Under the pieces are notes generated by a model. The model searched no databases. It saw nothing but the letters and a program-made list of their open reading frames with translations, and was not told where the DNA came from. A program made the translations under genes and the position numbers. This document shows positions 52,212-62,323 of a stretch of DNA of 64,000 nt, in pieces. Position 1 is the first letter of the stretch. Every line of letters starts with the position of its first letter. The stretch is taken from the NCBI GenBank assembly GCA_022599575.1, contig JAHZMA010000126.1:1-64000 (forward strand). Reading direction: 5' to 3'. The stretch comes from Alphaproteobacteria bacterium. GTDB taxonomy: Bacteria; Pseudomonadota; Alphaproteobacteria; JABAAW01; JAHZMA01.

Positions 52212-52712
52212 ATGATTAAAAATGATGTGGTGAACCCAGGGTGCATTGATAATGCCACCGATTATGCGATTTTACAGCATTTACAACAACGTGGCAGAAT
52301 CACCAATGCTGAACTTGCTGAACGTGTCGGATTATCGCCTTCGGCAATGTTGCGGCGGGTGCAGATGTTGGAAGATAGTGGCATGATTGTGAATTACACC
52401 GCAAGATTAAATCCGCAAAAATTGGGCTATAAGGGTAATATTTTTGTGCATGTCAGTCTTGATAGCCAAACAGGGCAAGCCTTGCAGGAATTCGAACAAG
52501 CAGTGCTGGCAGTGCCACAAATTATGGAATGCTATCTGCTTGCGGGTGATAGTGATTATTTGTTACGGGTGATTGTAGGTGGCATTGATGATTACGAAAA
52601 ATTACATATTCAAACATTAACCTCACTGCCGCATGTGGCACGAATTCGCTCGCTATTCACATTAAAAACTGTGATAAGAAACACGGCATTACCGCTTCAT
52701 GAAGGCGCGTAA
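52212..52712 (+). CDS. Lrp/AsnC-family regulator
   Basis: 166 residues: winged helix (DYAILQHLQQRGRITNAELAERVGLSPSAMLRRVQMLEDSGMI) and a C-terminal RAM ligand-binding fold (ECYLLAGDSDYLLRVIVGG). Such regulators respond to amino acids. ATG 52212 (MIKND) is preferred, with AAAGG 10 bases upstream; the track's 52143 TTG lies in the promoter region, where a TATAAT is at 52149-52154. Its end overlaps hisN-like by 14 bp. The nearby sarcosine oxidase operon is a natural candidate target. Confidence 0.9.
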   Translation: MIKNDVVNPGCIDNATDYAILQHLQQRGRITNAELAERVGLSPSAMLRRVQMLEDSGMIVNYTARLNPQKLGYKGNIFVHVSLDSQTGQALQEFEQAVLAVPQIMECYLLAGDSDYLLRVIVGGIDDYEKLHIQTLTSLPHVARIRSLFTLKTVIRNTALPLHEGA

Positions 52713-53541
52713 ATTGGGGAATAGTGAATCAAACATTAATGAGTTAAACACTGCTATCATGGCGGTGAAAGTGGCGGGCATAGAAGCGATGAAACTATTT
52801 CGCAATCATACACTCACCATAGATTATAAAGCTGATGCCTCACCCGTTACATTTGCTGATAAGGCGGCTGAAAAGGCGGTATGTTTGGTGATTGGGCGCG
52901 ATTATCCAGATGATGCGATAGTGGGCGAAGAAATGGGCGGCAAATTACGCAAAACAGGCAGACAATGGGTGATTGACCCGATTGATGGCACCAAAAGTTT
53001 TGCGGTTGGCAATCCTTTATTTGGCAATATGGTGGCGTTTTGCGATAATGCTGTGCCACAATGTTCGGCAATTTATATCTGTGCGCTAGATATGCTCTAT
53101 TATGGCGATGCAAAAAATAGGCAAAGTTTTTTACAAATCGGGCAAGCACCACCTAAAAAAATTAAAACAAATCAGCATGTTAAAAAATTATCAAACGCAA
53201 AACTATTAACCACTAGCCCTGATTTATTCAGCCCTGCATCGCGCCTATTGTTTAATAATATCGCAAAACAATGTGCCTTTACCAATTATGGTGGCGATTG
53301 CCATAATTATATGTTGGTGGCATCAGGTTTTGCCGATTTGGTGATGGAAGAAGGGCTGAAATCCCATGATATATTACCATTATTGCCGATATTACAAGGT
53401 TCAAATTGCGTGGTGAGTGATTGGCAAGGTGAAGAAATTACTTATAATGGTACCGATAATGGCGAAACTGATGGCCAGATTTTGGTATCGTCTAATGATT
53501 CATTACACCAAAAAGCGCTTGCCATTATTGCTACTTCTTAA
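52699..53541 (+). CDS. Inositol monophosphatase-family protein, HisN-like
   Basis: 280 residues. Metal-site motifs GEEMGG, WVIDPIDGTKSF and GGDCHNYMLVASGFADLVME put it in the IMPase family; the DPIDGTKSF form is typical of the histidinol-phosphate phosphatase (HisN) branch. A role in histidine synthesis is likely but inositol or other phosphates remain possible. Starts 14 bp within the Lrp gene, so they are coupled; soxB follows 100 bp on. There are no other his genes in the window. Confidence 0.85.
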   Translation: MKARKLGNSESNINELNTAIMAVKVAGIEAMKLFRNHTLTIDYKADASPVTFADKAAEKAVCLVIGRDYPDDAIVGEEMGGKLRKTGRQWVIDPIDGTKSFAVGNPLFGNMVAFCDNAVPQCSAIYICALDMLYYGDAKNRQSFLQIGQAPPKKIKTNQHVKKLSNAKLLTTSPDLFSPASRLLFNNIAKQCAFTNYGGDCHNYMLVASGFADLVMEEGLKSHDILPLLPILQGSNCVVSDWQGEEITYNGTDNGETDGQILVSSNDSLHQKALAIIATS

Positions 53542-53641
53542 ATTATTGATAATTTGGTGCGGAAAAACTTTTTTTGATATTGCGACAAACAGAAAAAGCA
53601 AGTATCATCTGCCAGAAATTTGACGAAGGAGGAGTTATCTT

Positions 53642-54892
53642 TTGTCGCATTATTCAGCTTGGCAGGTGTTTTACAGAGGCTTATTCGGTAAAAAATGGTC
53701 GCCTGCGCTTACGTATCCCGAATTGCAATCGCGCTATGATGTTATTATCATTGGCGGCGGAGGGCATGGCTTGGCTACTGCCTATTATCTGGCGAAAAAT
53801 CACGGCTACCGCAAGATTGCTGTGATTGAAAAAGGCGCGATTGGGCTGGGCAATGTGGGGCGCAATACCACCATCATACGGTCAAACTATATGTTGCCTG
53901 AAAATAATCGTTTTTACGAAAAATCATTGCAGCTATGGGAAAGCCTCTCGCAAGAGATTAACTATAATGTGATGTTTTCGCAACGCGGTGTTCTTAATCT
54001 TGCCCATTCTGATGCCCAGATGGATGCTTTTGCAAGGCGTGGCAATGCGATGCGCTTGCAAGATATTGATGCGAAATTATTAAATCCCGAACAAGTAAAA
54101 GCCTATTTGCCACAATTAGCGATGGATGATGTGCGTTTTCCGATTTATGGCGGTTTGGTGCAAACACGTGGTGGCACGGCAAGGCATGATGCGGTGGCGT
54201 GGGGGTTTGCACGGGCGGCATTGACAATGGGGGTTGATATTATTCAGCATTGCGAGGTGAAAGATTTTGTGATGCAAGGCGATAGGGTGGTTGGCATTGA
54301 AACCACAAAAGGGCGTGTGCTTGCCGATAAAATTGGTATGGCGGTGGCAGGAAGCACTAGCCTGCTTGCCAATAAATTAAAATTAAAATTACCGATTGAA
54401 AGCATGCCGTTGCAGGCTTTTGTTACCGAAGCCATCAAGCCAGTATTGAATCGGGTGGTAACATTTGGTGCAGGGCATTTTTATATCAGCCAGTCTGATA
54501 AGGGGTCACTGGTGTTTGGTGGCAATTTAGATACCTATAATAGCTACGCGCAACGCGGTAATTTGCCAGTGGTTGACGAGGTAATTACAGAATGTTTGGC
54601 GTTATTTCCACAATTTGCAAAACTTCGTCTGCTTCGCAGTTGGGCTGGAATCATGGATATGTCGATGGATGGCACGCCTATTATTAGCGCAAGCCCATAT
54701 GAGGGGCTTTATCTTAATTGCGGTTGGTGCTATGGCGGTTTTAAGGCGGTGCCGGGCTCTGGCTTTGTATTTGCCCACACAATAGCCAATGGCAAACCGC
54801 ATCAGCTGAATGCAGCGATGGGGCTGGAACGATTCAGCACTGGTAATATTGTTGACGAAAAGGGTGCAGGCCCTTATCCTAAAGCGCATTGA
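53642..54892 (+). CDS. soxB: Sarcosine oxidase beta subunit
   Basis: Flavin subunit of heterotetrameric sarcosine oxidase, which oxidises sarcosine to glycine, H2O2 and, via folate, methylene-THF. DAO-type FAD fold DVIIIGGGGHGLATAYYLA near residue 33 and the SoxB hallmark GNVGRNTTIIRSNYM. Length 416 is standard. The start is TTG 53642 with a strong GGAGGAG 8 bases upstream; no in-frame ATG fits. First gene of soxBDAG. Confidence 0.96.
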   Translation: MSHYSAWQVFYRGLFGKKWSPALTYPELQSRYDVIIIGGGGHGLATAYYLAKNHGYRKIAVIEKGAIGLGNVGRNTTIIRSNYMLPENNRFYEKSLQLWESLSQEINYNVMFSQRGVLNLAHSDAQMDAFARRGNAMRLQDIDAKLLNPEQVKAYLPQLAMDDVRFPIYGGLVQTRGGTARHDAVAWGFARAALTMGVDIIQHCEVKDFVMQGDRVVGIETTKGRVLADKIGMAVAGSTSLLANKLKLKLPIESMPLQAFVTEAIKPVLNRVVTFGAGHFYISQSDKGSLVFGGNLDTYNSYAQRGNLPVVDEVITECLALFPQFAKLRLLRSWAGIMDMSMDGTPIISASPYEGLYLNCGWCYGGFKAVPGSGFVFAHTIANGKPHQLNAAMGLERFSTGNIVDEKGAGPYPKAH

Positions 54893-54914
54893 CTGAGTTG
54901 AAAAGGAAGTTTTG

Positions 54915-55256
54915 ATGCGAATAAATTGTCCATTATGTGGTTTACGTGATTTAGAGGAATTTAGCTATCATGGCGATGCCAAGCAGGCAAAAAAACGCCC
55001 TAGCAATGGCGGTATGGATATTGCCAAGCGTAAACCGAGTGAAAAAGAGATGGCACAATGGGTTGATTACGTTTATTTGCGCGATAATATCGCGGGCAAA
55101 CATGATGAAATTTGGCAACATAGTGCGGGCTGTCGACAATTTTTACAAATCATACGCGATACCAGAAATCATGAGATTTTTTCAATCAAGCTTTATGAAA
55201 ATAGCTTGGCTAATCCATCAGCTGATAAAAAGCCTAAAAAAGGAAAAGCGACATGA
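54915..55256 (+). CDS. soxD: Sarcosine oxidase delta subunit
   Basis: Small zinc subunit, 113 residues. Zinc ligands are seen as CPLCG near the N-terminus and HSAGCRQFLQIIRDTRNHEI further on, as in known SoxD. A longer lysine-rich tail than usual. ATG 54915; track start TTG 54912. 22 bp after soxB; the end overlaps soxA by 4 bp. Confidence 0.95.
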   Translation: MRINCPLCGLRDLEEFSYHGDAKQAKKRPSNGGMDIAKRKPSEKEMAQWVDYVYLRDNIAGKHDEIWQHSAGCRQFLQIIRDTRNHEIFSIKLYENSLANPSADKKPKKGKAT

Positions 55257-58200
55257 AGCGTTTGAAACAAGGCGGTTTGGTTGATAGAACGCGAAAGATT
55301 ACTTTCTATTTTGATGGTAAACGCTATAAGGGTTACCCTGGTGATACGCTTGCCTCAGCCTTATTGGCAAATAATGTTAGGCTGGTGGCGCGTTCCTTTA
55401 AGTATCATCGTCCGCGTGGCATTGTTACCGCTGGCAGTGAAGAACCATCGGCTTTGGCAGAAATTGGCGAGGTAAAATACCGTATCCCCAATAGTCGTAT
55501 GACGACACAGATGCTTTACGATAATATGTATGCGCGGGCGCAACATGCTTTTCCTTCCATAAATTATGATTTCGGGGCTATTAATAATCATCTTTCGCGC
55601 TTTTTGGGTGCAGGTTTTTACTATAAAACCTTTATGGGCAATACACGCAACACAAAATTTTGGATGTTTTGTGAAAAATTTATTCGCCGTGCCGCAGGGT
55701 TAGGGCGCGTTGCTTTGGTAGATGATAAAGTCTATTTTGAACATTTTCATGCCCATACCGATATATTGATTGTTGGTGGTGGCGTTGCGGGCATTTGGAG
55801 CGCCTATCGCGCAGGTCTGCAAGGGGCAAAAGTGATTCTGGTTGACCAAAATTTTATCATTGGCAGTCAGCTACTTGGTGCAGAAGATAAGGTTGATAAT
55901 GCCTCTTTGTATCAATGGGGGCAAATGCTATTAGATAAGTTGCAACATATGGATAATGTTACGCTGCTACCTTGTAGCACTGTATTCGGGCTTTATGATG
56001 GCAATGTGGCGGCTGTGGTGGAACGGGTGCATCATAATAGCAGTAGAACCCAAACCAATGCGCTACTGGTTGATGGCGAAACAATTCCAGATAGCGAACA
56101 TCATGGTGTACCTTATGAGAGACGGTGGAAAATTTATTATCAAAAGGCAATTCTGGCATCAGGCGCGATTGAGCGGCATTTGGTGTTTGGTAATAATGAT
56201 TTACCGGGCGTGATGCTATCGGAAGCGGTGGAACGCTATATTAATGAATATGCGGTATTGCCCGCCCGAAAAAATGCTGTGGTGTTCACCAATAATGATT
56301 ATGCTTATCGCACCGCCTTTGCTTTACGCAAAAATGGTATACAGACGGTGATTGTTGATGCGCGCCTGCCGAATGATAAAACCAAACAATATATTGATAA
56401 GGCGCGTGGCTTGGGTATCACGGTGCATAGCGGTGCTGTTGTTACTTACGCGCGTGGCAAAAAAGCGGTGCGTTCGGTGCGGGTGCATCAATTTGATGCA
56501 CAGACGGGCGAGTTACACCGAAAAGGGCACCATGTGCGCGCTGATTTATTGGCAGTTTCAGGTGGCTTTACGCCGACAATTCATTTGTTATGCCATTTGG
56601 GCGCAAAGGTAAAGATGAAAGATGATACGCTAGTAATGCCAGAAAATGCCCCAGCAATTGTGGCAGGCAGTGCCGCCACGATGCATGGCATGAAGGCGGT
56701 GTTGCAATCGGCTGAAAAAGCGGTACAACAGGCATTTGCTGATTTAGACCTACCATTAGCAGAACATGATTTGCCTGCAATCGATGAGCATGACCCTTAT
56801 TCACCATCTCTGCCATTATGGGAAGTGCCATGTTTCACCGATGTGAAAAAATTTGCCGATTTGCAACATGATGTGACTGCCAAAGATTTGCATCAGACGG
56901 TGCAAGAAGGCTATCATAATGCTGAACATGCCAAACGCTATAGCACTGCTAGCATGGCGACCGATCAAGGCAAAATATCGGCAATGAATATTGCGGGCAT
57001 TTTGGCAGATGCACGTGGCGATGATTTGAATGATGTGGGGCTCACCAGTTGGCGTCCGCCTTTCACACCAGTGAGTTTGGGTGCTTTTGCGGCAACACAA
57101 CGTGGCAGCCATATCCAGCCATTTCGTAAAACCCCGATGCATCAGTGGCATGAAGAAAATGGTGCGGTGATGGTGGAAGCAGGCTTATGGATGCGGCCGC
57201 GCTATTACCGTCAGCATGGGCGCAATATCACCGAAGCCTATATTCATGAAATGCACCGTGTTCGAAAATTTGCTGGCTTGTGTGATATTTCTACATTGGG
57301 CAAGATTGATGTTGTAGGGCCTGATGCGGCAGAATTTTTGAATCGCGTTTATGTCAATAAATTTCTGAAGCTAAAAGTCGGCAAAGCGCGTTATGGTGTG
57401 ATGTTGCGCGAAGATGGTATCATTTTAGATGATGGCACGGCGGTGCGTCTTGATGATAATCATTTTTATATGACCACCACCACTGCACAGGCAGGCACGG
57501 TGATGAATCATTTGGAATATCATCTTTCGGTGATTTGGCCAGACTTAAAGGTAAGAATCAGCTCGGTAACCGACCAATGGGCGGCGATGGCGTTAAGCGG
57601 GCCATTGGCGCGCGAGATATTATCGCAAATGACCAAAGAAGATGTGAGTGATGAGGCATTGCCCTTTATGGGGGTAGGGCATTTTATCTGTAAAGATATT
57701 CCAGTGCGCGTGATGCGGATTAGTTTTTCGGGCGAGCTTGCCTACGAATTACATACCCCTGCCCATTTTGGTTTGCCACTATGGACGAGTATTTTGAAAA
57801 CGGGTGGCAATCAGATTATCCCTTATGGTACCGAAGCCCTTACATCATTACGAATTGAAAAAGGGCATATTGCGGGTGCTGAAATTACAGGCCATACCAG
57901 CCTGCGCGATGTTGGGCTAGATGGCATGGCGGGCAATCAAAAAGATTATATTGGCAAAATTTTGAGTCTGCGGGCAGGGCTGAACCATGATGAGCGTGAG
58001 CAACTGGTTGGTATCAAAATGCACAAAAATAGGCGTTATGTGCGCGGTGGCGCAACAGTGCTGGTGAAAGATAAAACCATGCCGAAGGCTGAGGCTGCAA
58101 TTGGGCGCATCACATCATTTTGCTATTCTAATGTGGTTGGGCAGAATATCGCGCTGGCATTGGTAAAAGATGGGCGCAATCGGCATGGCGAAAAAGTGTT

Positions 58201-58291
58201 GCTGAAAGATTTTGTGCGTGGTATCAATTCCGAAGGTGAGATTTGTGACCCGATTTTTTACGATAAAAAAGGGGAGATGGTACGTGGTTAA
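55253..58291 (+). CDS. soxA: Sarcosine oxidase alpha subunit
   Basis: 1012 residues, the usual size. N-terminal 2Fe-2S-ferredoxin-like fold (ITFYFDGKRYKGYPGDTLASALLAN, no iron ligands), a dinucleotide-binding domain (ILIVGGGVAGIWSAYRAG near 175), and a GcvT-like C-terminal third (from about 600) that binds tetrahydrofolate. It makes 5,10-methylene-THF with SoxB. Coupled to soxD by a 4-bp overlap and to soxG by an 8-bp overlap. Confidence 0.96.
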   Translation: MKRLKQGGLVDRTRKITFYFDGKRYKGYPGDTLASALLANNVRLVARSFKYHRPRGIVTAGSEEPSALAEIGEVKYRIPNSRMTTQMLYDNMYARAQHAFPSINYDFGAINNHLSRFLGAGFYYKTFMGNTRNTKFWMFCEKFIRRAAGLGRVALVDDKVYFEHFHAHTDILIVGGGVAGIWSAYRAGLQGAKVILVDQNFIIGSQLLGAEDKVDNASLYQWGQMLLDKLQHMDNVTLLPCSTVFGLYDGNVAAVVERVHHNSSRTQTNALLVDGETIPDSEHHGVPYERRWKIYYQKAILASGAIERHLVFGNNDLPGVMLSEAVERYINEYAVLPARKNAVVFTNNDYAYRTAFALRKNGIQTVIVDARLPNDKTKQYIDKARGLGITVHSGAVVTYARGKKAVRSVRVHQFDAQTGELHRKGHHVRADLLAVSGGFTPTIHLLCHLGAKVKMKDDTLVMPENAPAIVAGSAATMHGMKAVLQSAEKAVQQAFADLDLPLAEHDLPAIDEHDPYSPSLPLWEVPCFTDVKKFADLQHDVTAKDLHQTVQEGYHNAEHAKRYSTASMATDQGKISAMNIAGILADARGDDLNDVGLTSWRPPFTPVSLGAFAATQRGSHIQPFRKTPMHQWHEENGAVMVEAGLWMRPRYYRQHGRNITEAYIHEMHRVRKFAGLCDISTLGKIDVVGPDAAEFLNRVYVNKFLKLKVGKARYGVMLREDGIILDDGTAVRLDDNHFYMTTTTAQAGTVMNHLEYHLSVIWPDLKVRISSVTDQWAAMALSGPLAREILSQMTKEDVSDEALPFMGVGHFICKDIPVRVMRISFSGELAYELHTPAHFGLPLWTSILKTGGNQIIPYGTEALTSLRIEKGHIAGAEITGHTSLRDVGLDGMAGNQKDYIGKILSLRAGLNHDEREQLVGIKMHKNRRYVRGGATVLVKDKTMPKAEAAIGRITSFCYSNVVGQNIALALVKDGRNRHGEKVLLKDFVRGINSEGEICDPIFYDKKGEMVRG

Positions 58292-58829
58292 AAGGCTATT
58301 TCCACAACAAATTAAAGGCATTGATGAGCATTATGGGATTCGCATCAGAGAGGCGCCACATATTTATAAATGGGAGGTGCATGCCTTCCCCGATACGCTG
58401 ACAAAAGTGAATAATATGCTCAACAAGCAGACCAGCGTTACGATTCCTGAAAACCCTGCCGACATCATCAATGGCACACGCACACGGGCGTTATGGCTTG
58501 CCCCTTGTAAGGCGTTGATAACCTCGTCTAAGCCGTTAAATATCAGCATACCACCCGCATTGGCGCTGAGTTGCGACCAATCCGATGGCAGAAAGGGAAT
58601 TCGCATCACGGGCGGTTGCGCGCAATATGTGCTGCAAAAAGGGGTGAGTGTGCCACTTGACCGCGATGATGGCGCAGATTTTGTGGTGCAGACAGCATTG
58701 CATGGCATATCGCTGATTATCGATGCCCATAAAAGTGGGTTTGATATTTATTTCTATCGCTCATTTGCGGTATCGTTTCAAGAATGGTTGCTGCAATCAT
58801 CGCTTGAATATGGCTATATGCGCGAATGA
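58284..58829 (+). CDS. soxG: Sarcosine oxidase gamma subunit
   Basis: 181 residues. Typical weakly conserved gamma subunit: IREAPHIYKWEVHAFPD, RALWLAPCKALI, then a GVSVPLDRDDGADF and FDIYFYRSFAVSFQEWLL end. The ORF track starts far upstream at 58212; the true start is GTG 58284, with GGGGAGA 6 bases upstream and overlapping the soxA stop by 8 bp. dnaE follows after 6 bp. Confidence 0.9.
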   Translation: MVKRLFPQQIKGIDEHYGIRIREAPHIYKWEVHAFPDTLTKVNNMLNKQTSVTIPENPADIINGTRTRALWLAPCKALITSSKPLNISIPPALALSCDQSDGRKGIRITGGCAQYVLQKGVSVPLDRDDGADFVVQTALHGISLIIDAHKSGFDIYFYRSFAVSFQEWLLQSSLEYGYMRE

Positions 58830-58835
58830 TTTTTG

Positions 58836-61800
58836 ATGCCTGATTTTATTCATTTGCGTGGCTTTAGCTCTTATTCTTTGCTAGAAAGCGCGCTTAAAAT
58901 TTCGGATTTAGCGGATTATTGCCAACATTACAAAATGCCCGCATTTGGCTTATGCGATAAGCATAATATGTGCGGTGCGGTTGAATTTAGCAAAGCATTT
59001 ACCAAAGCAGGATTGCAACCTATTTTGGGGCTAACCTTGCAAATCGCTCTCAATGATGATGCCTCCTCTGATAATCATCAACATAGCACAAATAGCGCAT
59101 CACTTGGTTTGATTGCCAAAGACGAAACTGGCTATCGGCATTTAAGCGCGCTGAGCACAGAATATTACCTTAATGGGCGTAACCCCATTGCATTACAACG
59201 CTTATGCGAGGCAAATCAGGGGCTGATTGTGTTGACGGGCGGGCAAGATGGCTTGTTGAATCATTTGTTGCAATGTAACCCAGATGATGCCGAGCAGATG
59301 CTTGCACAGCTGAAAAATGCGTTCGATACACGGCTTTATGTAGAGCTCACCCGTCATGGCGACCCACAAGAAAAAAAGACCGAGCCGAAATTATTAAATA
59401 TTGCCGCCGCCTATCGCTTACCATTGCTGGCAACCAATCATTGCTATTACCGCAATAAAAATCATCATGCAGGTTGGCGCGTGTTACAAAATATCGGCAC
59501 GGGTGGGCATTACATCAATGATGGCAGTGATGAATATGGTGAACATTATCTGAAAAGCCCTGCCGATATGCAGGTATTATTCGCCGATTTGCCCGATGCG
59601 TTAGAAAATACAGTGCATCTGGCGCAAAGATGCAGTTTTTTGATGCAGGAAAAAAAGCCATTATTGCCAACTTATCATGATTTTGGTGAGGGCAATGAAA
59701 GCCAAGCTGAGTCTGATTATCTAACAAATTTGAGCGAGAAAGGCTTAACAGCAAGGCTTGAAAATTATGTTTTTCCGCGCTTTGCCAAAAATAAACATGG
59801 AGAATTGAAAAAGCAATATTATGATAGATTGCATTACGAACTTGATATTATTCTCGATAAGGGGTTTGCGGGCTATTTCTTGATTGTCGAAAATTTTATC
59901 CGCTGGGCAAAACAACAAGGCATTCCAGTCGGTCCAGGTCGCGGTTCTGGCGGTGGCTCGGTGGTGGCATGGGCGCTGGATATTATCGATTTAGACCCGA
60001 TTCGGTGGGGCTTGCTATTTGAAAGATTTCTGAATCCTGAACGGGTATCGATGCCCGATTTTGATATTGATTTTTGCCAAGATAGGCGCGGTGAGGTGAT
60101 CAATTATGTCCGCGAAACTTATGGTGACGAACAGGTGGCGCAAATTATTACTTTTGGCACGTTAAAACCGCGTGCCTGTGTGCGTGATGTTGGGCGCGTG
60201 ATGGGCTTGCCCTATCCAGTGGTTGATAGAATTTCTAAGCTGATTCCTGATTTTTGCTCGCATATCGCCCCTTTATTGCAAGATGGTAAAGAAAAAATAG
60301 AAGCGTTGCAAATCATGTATCGCGATGATAGTCAGATACGGGTTTTGCTTGATTTCACCAAACAGCTTGAAGGGCTGTATCGCCATGCTTCCACCCATGC
60401 GGCAGGTGTGGTGATTGCCAATCAAAAGCTGGTGGATATTGTGCCGCTTTACCATGATGGTAACGAAGATAATTTGCCCGCCACGCAATTTAGCATGAAA
60501 CATGCGGAATTTGCTGGCTTGGTGAAGTTTGACTTTTTAGGGCTACGCACCTTAAGCGTGCTTCAAAAAGCAGCGCAGATGATAAAGCAAAATCATGATG
60601 TGGATATTGATATCAGCGCTATTACATTTGATGCACCAGAAATTTACAAAATGCTGGCACAGGGCGATAGTTTTGGCGTGTTTCAGTTTGAATCAAGTGG
60701 CATGCGCGATGTGTTGCGTAACATGCAACCCGATAGGTTGGAAGATTTAATTGCAGGGGTGGCATTGTATCGGCCTGGCCCGATGGAAAATATCCCGATC
60801 TATAATGCACGCAAAAATGGCAAGGCTGAGGTGCGCTATCTGCACCCATTATTGGAACCAGTGCTGAAAGAAACTTATGGCATCCCCGTTTATCAAGAAC
60901 AGGTGATGCAAATGGCAGAACAATTGGCGGGCTATTCATTGGGGGCAGCCGATAGATTACGGCGCGCAATGGGTAAAAAAATACCAGAAGAGATGAAAGC
61001 GGAACGCGAACATTTCATTAATGGGGCGGCCAAACATCATAATATCGGCAAGGCGCAGGCGGAACAGATTTTTAACGAAATGGATGCGTTTGCGGGCTAT
61101 GGCTTTAATAAATCACATGCGGCGGCCTATGCAATCGTGGCGTATCAGACCGCATGGCTGAAATATTTTTATCCGCCCGAATATTATGCCGCCATGCTAA
61201 CTTACGAAATGCACAGCACCGATAAAATATCGCATTACCGCACGCAAATTGAACAGCAGGGCATTTTGTTTTTACCGTCCGATATTAATAAATCCGATGC
61301 TGGTTTTAAGGCAGAGATGGGTGACGAAAATAAGGTGTATTTGCGCTATGCGCTAGCGGCATTGAAAAATGCGGGCGAAGATGTGATGAATGGCATCATT
61401 ACCGAGCGCGCTAAAAATGGCGATTATACAAGTCTAATTGATTTTGCCGAACGAAATTGCGATTTACGGATTGGGCGGCGCGCTTTGGAAACCATGTGCA
61501 AAGCGGGGGTTTTTGATAGTTTGGTAGCCCATCGCGCGCAAAGTTTTGAAGCGATTCCTTTGATGATTGCCCATGCCGCCGCTTGTTTGGCGCAACGCGA
61601 TTCCACACAAAATAATCTGTTTTTTGATGCCCAAAATGCTAACCCACCACCCCCTGCATTGCCAGAAGTGGAAGAGTGGACGCATCACGAGATGCTAAAT
61701 CATGAATTAGATGCGGTCGGTTTTTATATCAGTGACCATCCGCTTAACCCCTATGGCGATATATTGCAGCGGCTGAATGTGCTACAAGCCAAAGATATTG

Positions 61801-62306
61801 ACGGCAAAAAAGGCTTGGTAACATTATGCGGTATTCCGAACAGCATGCGTAAAATCAATAGCCGCACGGGTAAAAAAATGGCGTTTGTGACTTTTTCTGA
61901 TATTAGCGGGCAGTTTGAACTCACTTTATTTGAAGAGCAAATTAATAGCCATCGCGATTTATTAGAAGGCAAAGCACCATTGTTGATTAAAGCCGAAATT
62001 CGGTATCAAAGTGATATGCAGGGGCAAGAAAAAATGCGGCTACGCTTTATCGAGCTCAGCTTGCTTGATGATGGTTTGGCTGAAAATATTCATCAAATTA
62101 CGCTAATTTGCGCTGAGCCAAAATGGTTGCAAATGGTGCATAATATTTTGCAAAATCACGGACAGAAGGGCAGTGGTAAAATCATGCTGAAACTACCAGT
62201 TGATGATAAAATGGTGATTTTAAAATTAGCAGAGCAATATAATCTTTCACCGGGATTGCTGAACGCTTTTCGGTCGACTCCACATATTGATGTCCATACC
62301 AGTTGA
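58836..62306 (+). CDS. dnaE: DNA polymerase III alpha subunit
   Basis: Replicative polymerase catalytic subunit, 1156 residues. A PHP domain (FIHLRGFSSYSLLESALKI, metal ligands partly lost as is common), the C-family palm with catalytic SMPDFDIDFCQ (near 408) and GPGRGSGGGSVVAWAL, a beta-clamp/helix-hairpin-helix part and an OB fold near 1000-1080. ATG 58836, no strong ribosome site; the track's TTG 58833 is also possible. It lies 6 bp after soxG, an unusual partner for the operon, but may have an internal promoter. Confidence 0.96.
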   Translation: MPDFIHLRGFSSYSLLESALKISDLADYCQHYKMPAFGLCDKHNMCGAVEFSKAFTKAGLQPILGLTLQIALNDDASSDNHQHSTNSASLGLIAKDETGYRHLSALSTEYYLNGRNPIALQRLCEANQGLIVLTGGQDGLLNHLLQCNPDDAEQMLAQLKNAFDTRLYVELTRHGDPQEKKTEPKLLNIAAAYRLPLLATNHCYYRNKNHHAGWRVLQNIGTGGHYINDGSDEYGEHYLKSPADMQVLFADLPDALENTVHLAQRCSFLMQEKKPLLPTYHDFGEGNESQAESDYLTNLSEKGLTARLENYVFPRFAKNKHGELKKQYYDRLHYELDIILDKGFAGYFLIVENFIRWAKQQGIPVGPGRGSGGGSVVAWALDIIDLDPIRWGLLFERFLNPERVSMPDFDIDFCQDRRGEVINYVRETYGDEQVAQIITFGTLKPRACVRDVGRVMGLPYPVVDRISKLIPDFCSHIAPLLQDGKEKIEALQIMYRDDSQIRVLLDFTKQLEGLYRHASTHAAGVVIANQKLVDIVPLYHDGNEDNLPATQFSMKHAEFAGLVKFDFLGLRTLSVLQKAAQMIKQNHDVDIDISAITFDAPEIYKMLAQGDSFGVFQFESSGMRDVLRNMQPDRLEDLIAGVALYRPGPMENIPIYNARKNGKAEVRYLHPLLEPVLKETYGIPVYQEQVMQMAEQLAGYSLGAADRLRRAMGKKIPEEMKAEREHFINGAAKHHNIGKAQAEQIFNEMDAFAGYGFNKSHAAAYAIVAYQTAWLKYFYPPEYYAAMLTYEMHSTDKISHYRTQIEQQGILFLPSDINKSDAGFKAEMGDENKVYLRYALAALKNAGEDVMNGIITERAKNGDYTSLIDFAERNCDLRIGRRALETMCKAGVFDSLVAHRAQSFEAIPLMIAHAAACLAQRDSTQNNLFFDAQNANPPPPALPEVEEWTHHEMLNHELDAVGFYISDHPLNPYGDILQRLNVLQAKDIDGKKGLVTLCGIPNSMRKINSRTGKKMAFVTFSDISGQFELTLFEEQINSHRDLLEGKAPLLIKAEIRYQSDMQGQEKMRLRFIELSLLDDGLAENIHQITLICAEPKWLQMVHNILQNHGQKGSGKIMLKLPVDDKMVILKLAEQYNLSPGLLNAFRSTPHIDVHTS

Positions 62307-62323
62307 TAATGGCCAGTTGATGA

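Noticed and set aside
58212-58283. Upstream start of soxG in the ORF track
   Set aside because: It would overlap soxA by 80 bp; GTG 58284 has a good ribosome site and matches the family start.
58840-58910. PHP domain of DnaE lacks the second His of the HxRxH motif
   Set aside because: Degenerate PHP sites are usual in proteobacterial DnaE.
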